Positions 7,195 to 8,358 of a DNA stretch of 8,358 nucleotides are shown piece by piece. Source of the DNA: CAYUMU01 sp964445985 (GTDB taxonomy: Bacteria > Planctomycetota > Planctomycetia > Pirellulales > S012-138); the NCBI GenBank assembly GCA_964445985.1, contig CAYUMU010000146.1:1-8358 (forward strand), written 5' to 3'. The translations under genes and the position numbers were made by a program. The first letter of the stretch is position 1. Every line of letters starts with the position of its first letter. The notes beneath the pieces are model-generated. The model saw only the letters and a list, made by a program, of their open reading frames with translations, had not been told where the DNA came from and made no database searches.

Positions 7195-8211
7195 TCACTG
7201 AATGATCCGGCCCGCAAATCGATTCTCCACGTGCTCCTCGCTGTATCGAGGTCCTCTCCACATTCGCAAATACCGCCATAGTAAGAAGGGCCGTTGCGGG
7301 TCTTCGGCGCGGCCCAGTCGCGGCAGATGGATCCACGGAATCGTGGGATGCCGATGATGGGTCCGATGCCAGTTGTGGTGGAGCCACATCCAATCCAAAG
7401 CCGCCAGGCCGCGAAGGTTTTGCGCGCCCAGCAACACGTGCCGTTCCGTTTCAAAGTGATGCACGTACTGCATGGCCGACCACGAAAACCCGAAGCCAAA
7501 ATAGACCGCCAGGTATCTGGCCGGGGGAATATCCAAACCCACGATGATTGCCGAGTGCAAGGCGATCGCCAGCAAGCCTTCCAGGCGAATCAGCCGCCAA
7601 TAGGCAGGGTTCAGCGACTCCATCAGGGCTGCCGACGGTCGGTTGAACTCAAACTTCCGCCGTACCAGCAGGCCGGGCGCCACCGCCACCACCACATTCG
7701 AGAGAACCACCATCAACCAATAGGCGCCCGTCAGAATTCCGTACAGTTGCAACCAGCGAATGATGGGATTTTCGCCGGCGAAATACAGGTCGAACGCCTC
7801 ATCGTCGGATCGGTTGCGCTGGTGATGGCCCAAATGTCCCTGGCGAATCAGGTGATAGGGAGCCGGGAACAGCAACGCCATCCCCGCCCCGAGCACGTCG
7901 TTCAGGCGATGATTGCGATGCAGCATGCGATGCTCGGCTTCGTGGACGATGGAATAGATCGAATTACCGATCACCCCGAAGGCAATCGCCAGGCCCAAAA
8001 TTTCCCACCATTGCGTTGCATGCGCGGTGCACCAGAAAATGCCCCCGGCCGCCAGGCATAACAGGCCGATAATGACCAGATTCAAAGTTTGAGGAATGGG
8101 AAATTGTTCATCTCCGCTCTGGGATACGCTTCGCTGGAACGAGCCAGCGGCCAGCGGCGCGTTTGCCAGGCCCATGTGTGCTTCCGGCATCTCTGGCAAG
8201 GGAGTGTTCAT
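7195..8211 (-). CDS. Membrane fatty acid desaturase-family diiron enzyme
   Basis: Protein of up to 338 residues and first gene of the operon. It shows the three histidine boxes of the membrane desaturase/hydroxylase family: HEAEH (90-94), HLGHH (126-130) and HRTHH (282-286), plus an extra HH at 251-252; these bind the catalytic diiron centre on the cytoplasmic face. Hydrophobic segments lie near residues 42-60, 70-89, 152-176, 206-225 and 230-248. The family uses O2 and electrons from ferredoxin or similar to desaturate or hydroxylate acyl chains, and more rarely carotenoids or sphingoid bases; substrate not readable here. The first about 38 residues are hydrophilic and probably unstructured. 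The start is uncertain: ATG 8211 has only a weak AGG upstream, whereas ATG 8175 (MGLANAPL, 326 residues) has GGAAG (8181-8185) 5 bases upstream. The gene stops 59 bases before the first radical SAM gene, so it probably shares their transcript. No electron-transfer partner is encoded in the window. Confidence 0.9.
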   Translation of the reverse strand: MNTPLPEMPEAHMGLANAPLAAGSFQRSVSQSGDEQFPIPQTLNLVIIGLLCLAAGGIFWCTAHATQWWEILGLAIAFGVIGNSIYSIVHEAEHRMLHRNHRLNDVLGAGMALLFPAPYHLIRQGHLGHHQRNRSDDEAFDLYFAGENPIIRWLQLYGILTGAYWLMVVLSNVVVAVAPGLLVRRKFEFNRPSAALMESLNPAYWRLIRLEGLLAIALHSAIIVGLDIPPARYLAVYFGFGFSWSAMQYVHHFETERHVLLGAQNLRGLAALDWMWLHHNWHRTHHRHPTIPWIHLPRLGRAEDPQRPFLLWRYLRMWRGPRYSEEHVENRFAGRIIQ

Positions 8212-8312
8212 CGTGGCCTGTTGGCTGAACTGGCGAAAAGCATCACCGAGGAGACTTTCACGGTCTTGTTTCGAGCGCCATGCCGTGCTAAGGATTGCAC
8301 GACAAACAAAGT
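8212..8312 (-). other. Upstream leader of the operon, presumed promoter region
   Basis: No coding region is seen here. As the only substantial non-coding stretch in front of the seven-gene unit, it should carry the operon promoter, but I see no convincing -35/-10 pair. A short inverted repeat, CGTGC (8284-8288) and GCACG (8297-8301) around an 8-base spacer, is the only structured element and could be an operator half-site pair or chance. Confidence 0.35.
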
Positions 8313-8357
8313 CGGCTTTCGCTCCGCGAAAGCAAATCCTTTCGCGGAGCGAAAGGC
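8313..8357. repeat. Double palindromic intergenic repeat
   Basis: Two 17-base units, 8316-8332 and 8339-8355, are exact reverse complements of one another and are separated by CAAATC. Each unit is itself a hairpin: CTTTCGC, a three-base loop (TCC or GGA), GCGAAAG, giving 7-bp stems. The whole can therefore form either two small hairpins or one long 17-bp stem with a 6-base loop; the flanking bases 8313-8314 and 8357-8358 can pair further after one G-G mismatch. It lies about 100 bases upstream of the desaturase. It could be a REP-like dispersed element, or a transcription terminator of a neighbouring gene outside the window; no T-run follows within the window on the plus strand, and on the minus strand there is none either. 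I recall similar palindromes between genes in planctomycete genomes, but cannot verify it here. Confidence 0.8.
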
Positions 8358-8358
8358 G

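Noticed and set aside
7136..7393. N-terminal extension of the first radical SAM protein up to ATG 7393
   Set aside because: This stretch overlaps the end of the desaturase gene in another frame, gives non-domain sequence, and the paralogue begins at the residue matching GTG 7135.
7294..8061. Long plus-strand open frame of 255 codons opposite the desaturase
   Set aside because: The desaturase on the other strand has all three histidine boxes; the plus-strand product is rich in Arg, Gln, His and Pro, shows no domain, and is typical of an antisense shadow in GC-rich coding DNA.
8284..8301. Small inverted repeat CGTGC/GCACG as a regulator-binding site
   Set aside because: A 5-bp repeat with an 8-base spacer is expected by chance in this length; kept only as a note in the leader entry.

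Overview
The window looks like a piece of a free-living bacterial chromosome of moderately high GC content (judged by eye, not counted). Protein style and an intergenic palindrome of the CTTTCGC...GCGAAAG type make a planctomycete (Pirellula-like) host my best guess, but no marker gene is present and this is inference only. No rRNA, tRNA, CRISPR array, transposase or phage gene is visible.

Layout: every supported gene lies on the minus strand and together they read as one compact seven-gene operon, transcribed from about 8211 down to 62. In transcription order: (1) a membrane fatty acid desaturase-type diiron enzyme, 7195-8211; (2) a B12-binding-domain radical SAM protein, 5744-7135; (3) a second, paralogous B12-binding-domain radical SAM protein, 4386-5747; (4) a GNAT-type acyltransferase, 3293-4405; (5) an unrecognised protein with a possible GNAT-like core, 2483-3283; (6) a GH3-family ATP-dependent acyl-amido synthetase, 726-2507; (7) a PAP2-superfamily membrane phosphatase/phosphotransferase, 62-739. 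After the 59-base gap between genes 1 and 2, junctions are overlaps or a 9-base gap (4-base ATGA overlap between 2 and 3; about 20 bases between 3 and 4; 9-base gap between 4 and 5; 4 or 25 bases between 5 and 6; 14 bases between 6 and 7). This argues for translational coupling and a single function.

How they may work together (inference): the enzyme mix is desaturation or hydroxylation of an acyl chain, two radical SAM/cobalamin steps, adenylation and amide formation by GH3, one or two acyl transfers by GNAT-type proteins, and removal or transfer of a phosphate-linked group at the membrane. That fits biosynthesis of a modified lipid or N-acyl-amide lipid better than a soluble metabolite. I do not recognise it as any described cluster. 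The 147 bases upstream of the operon contain no gene; at the window edge they hold a striking double palindrome (8313-8357).
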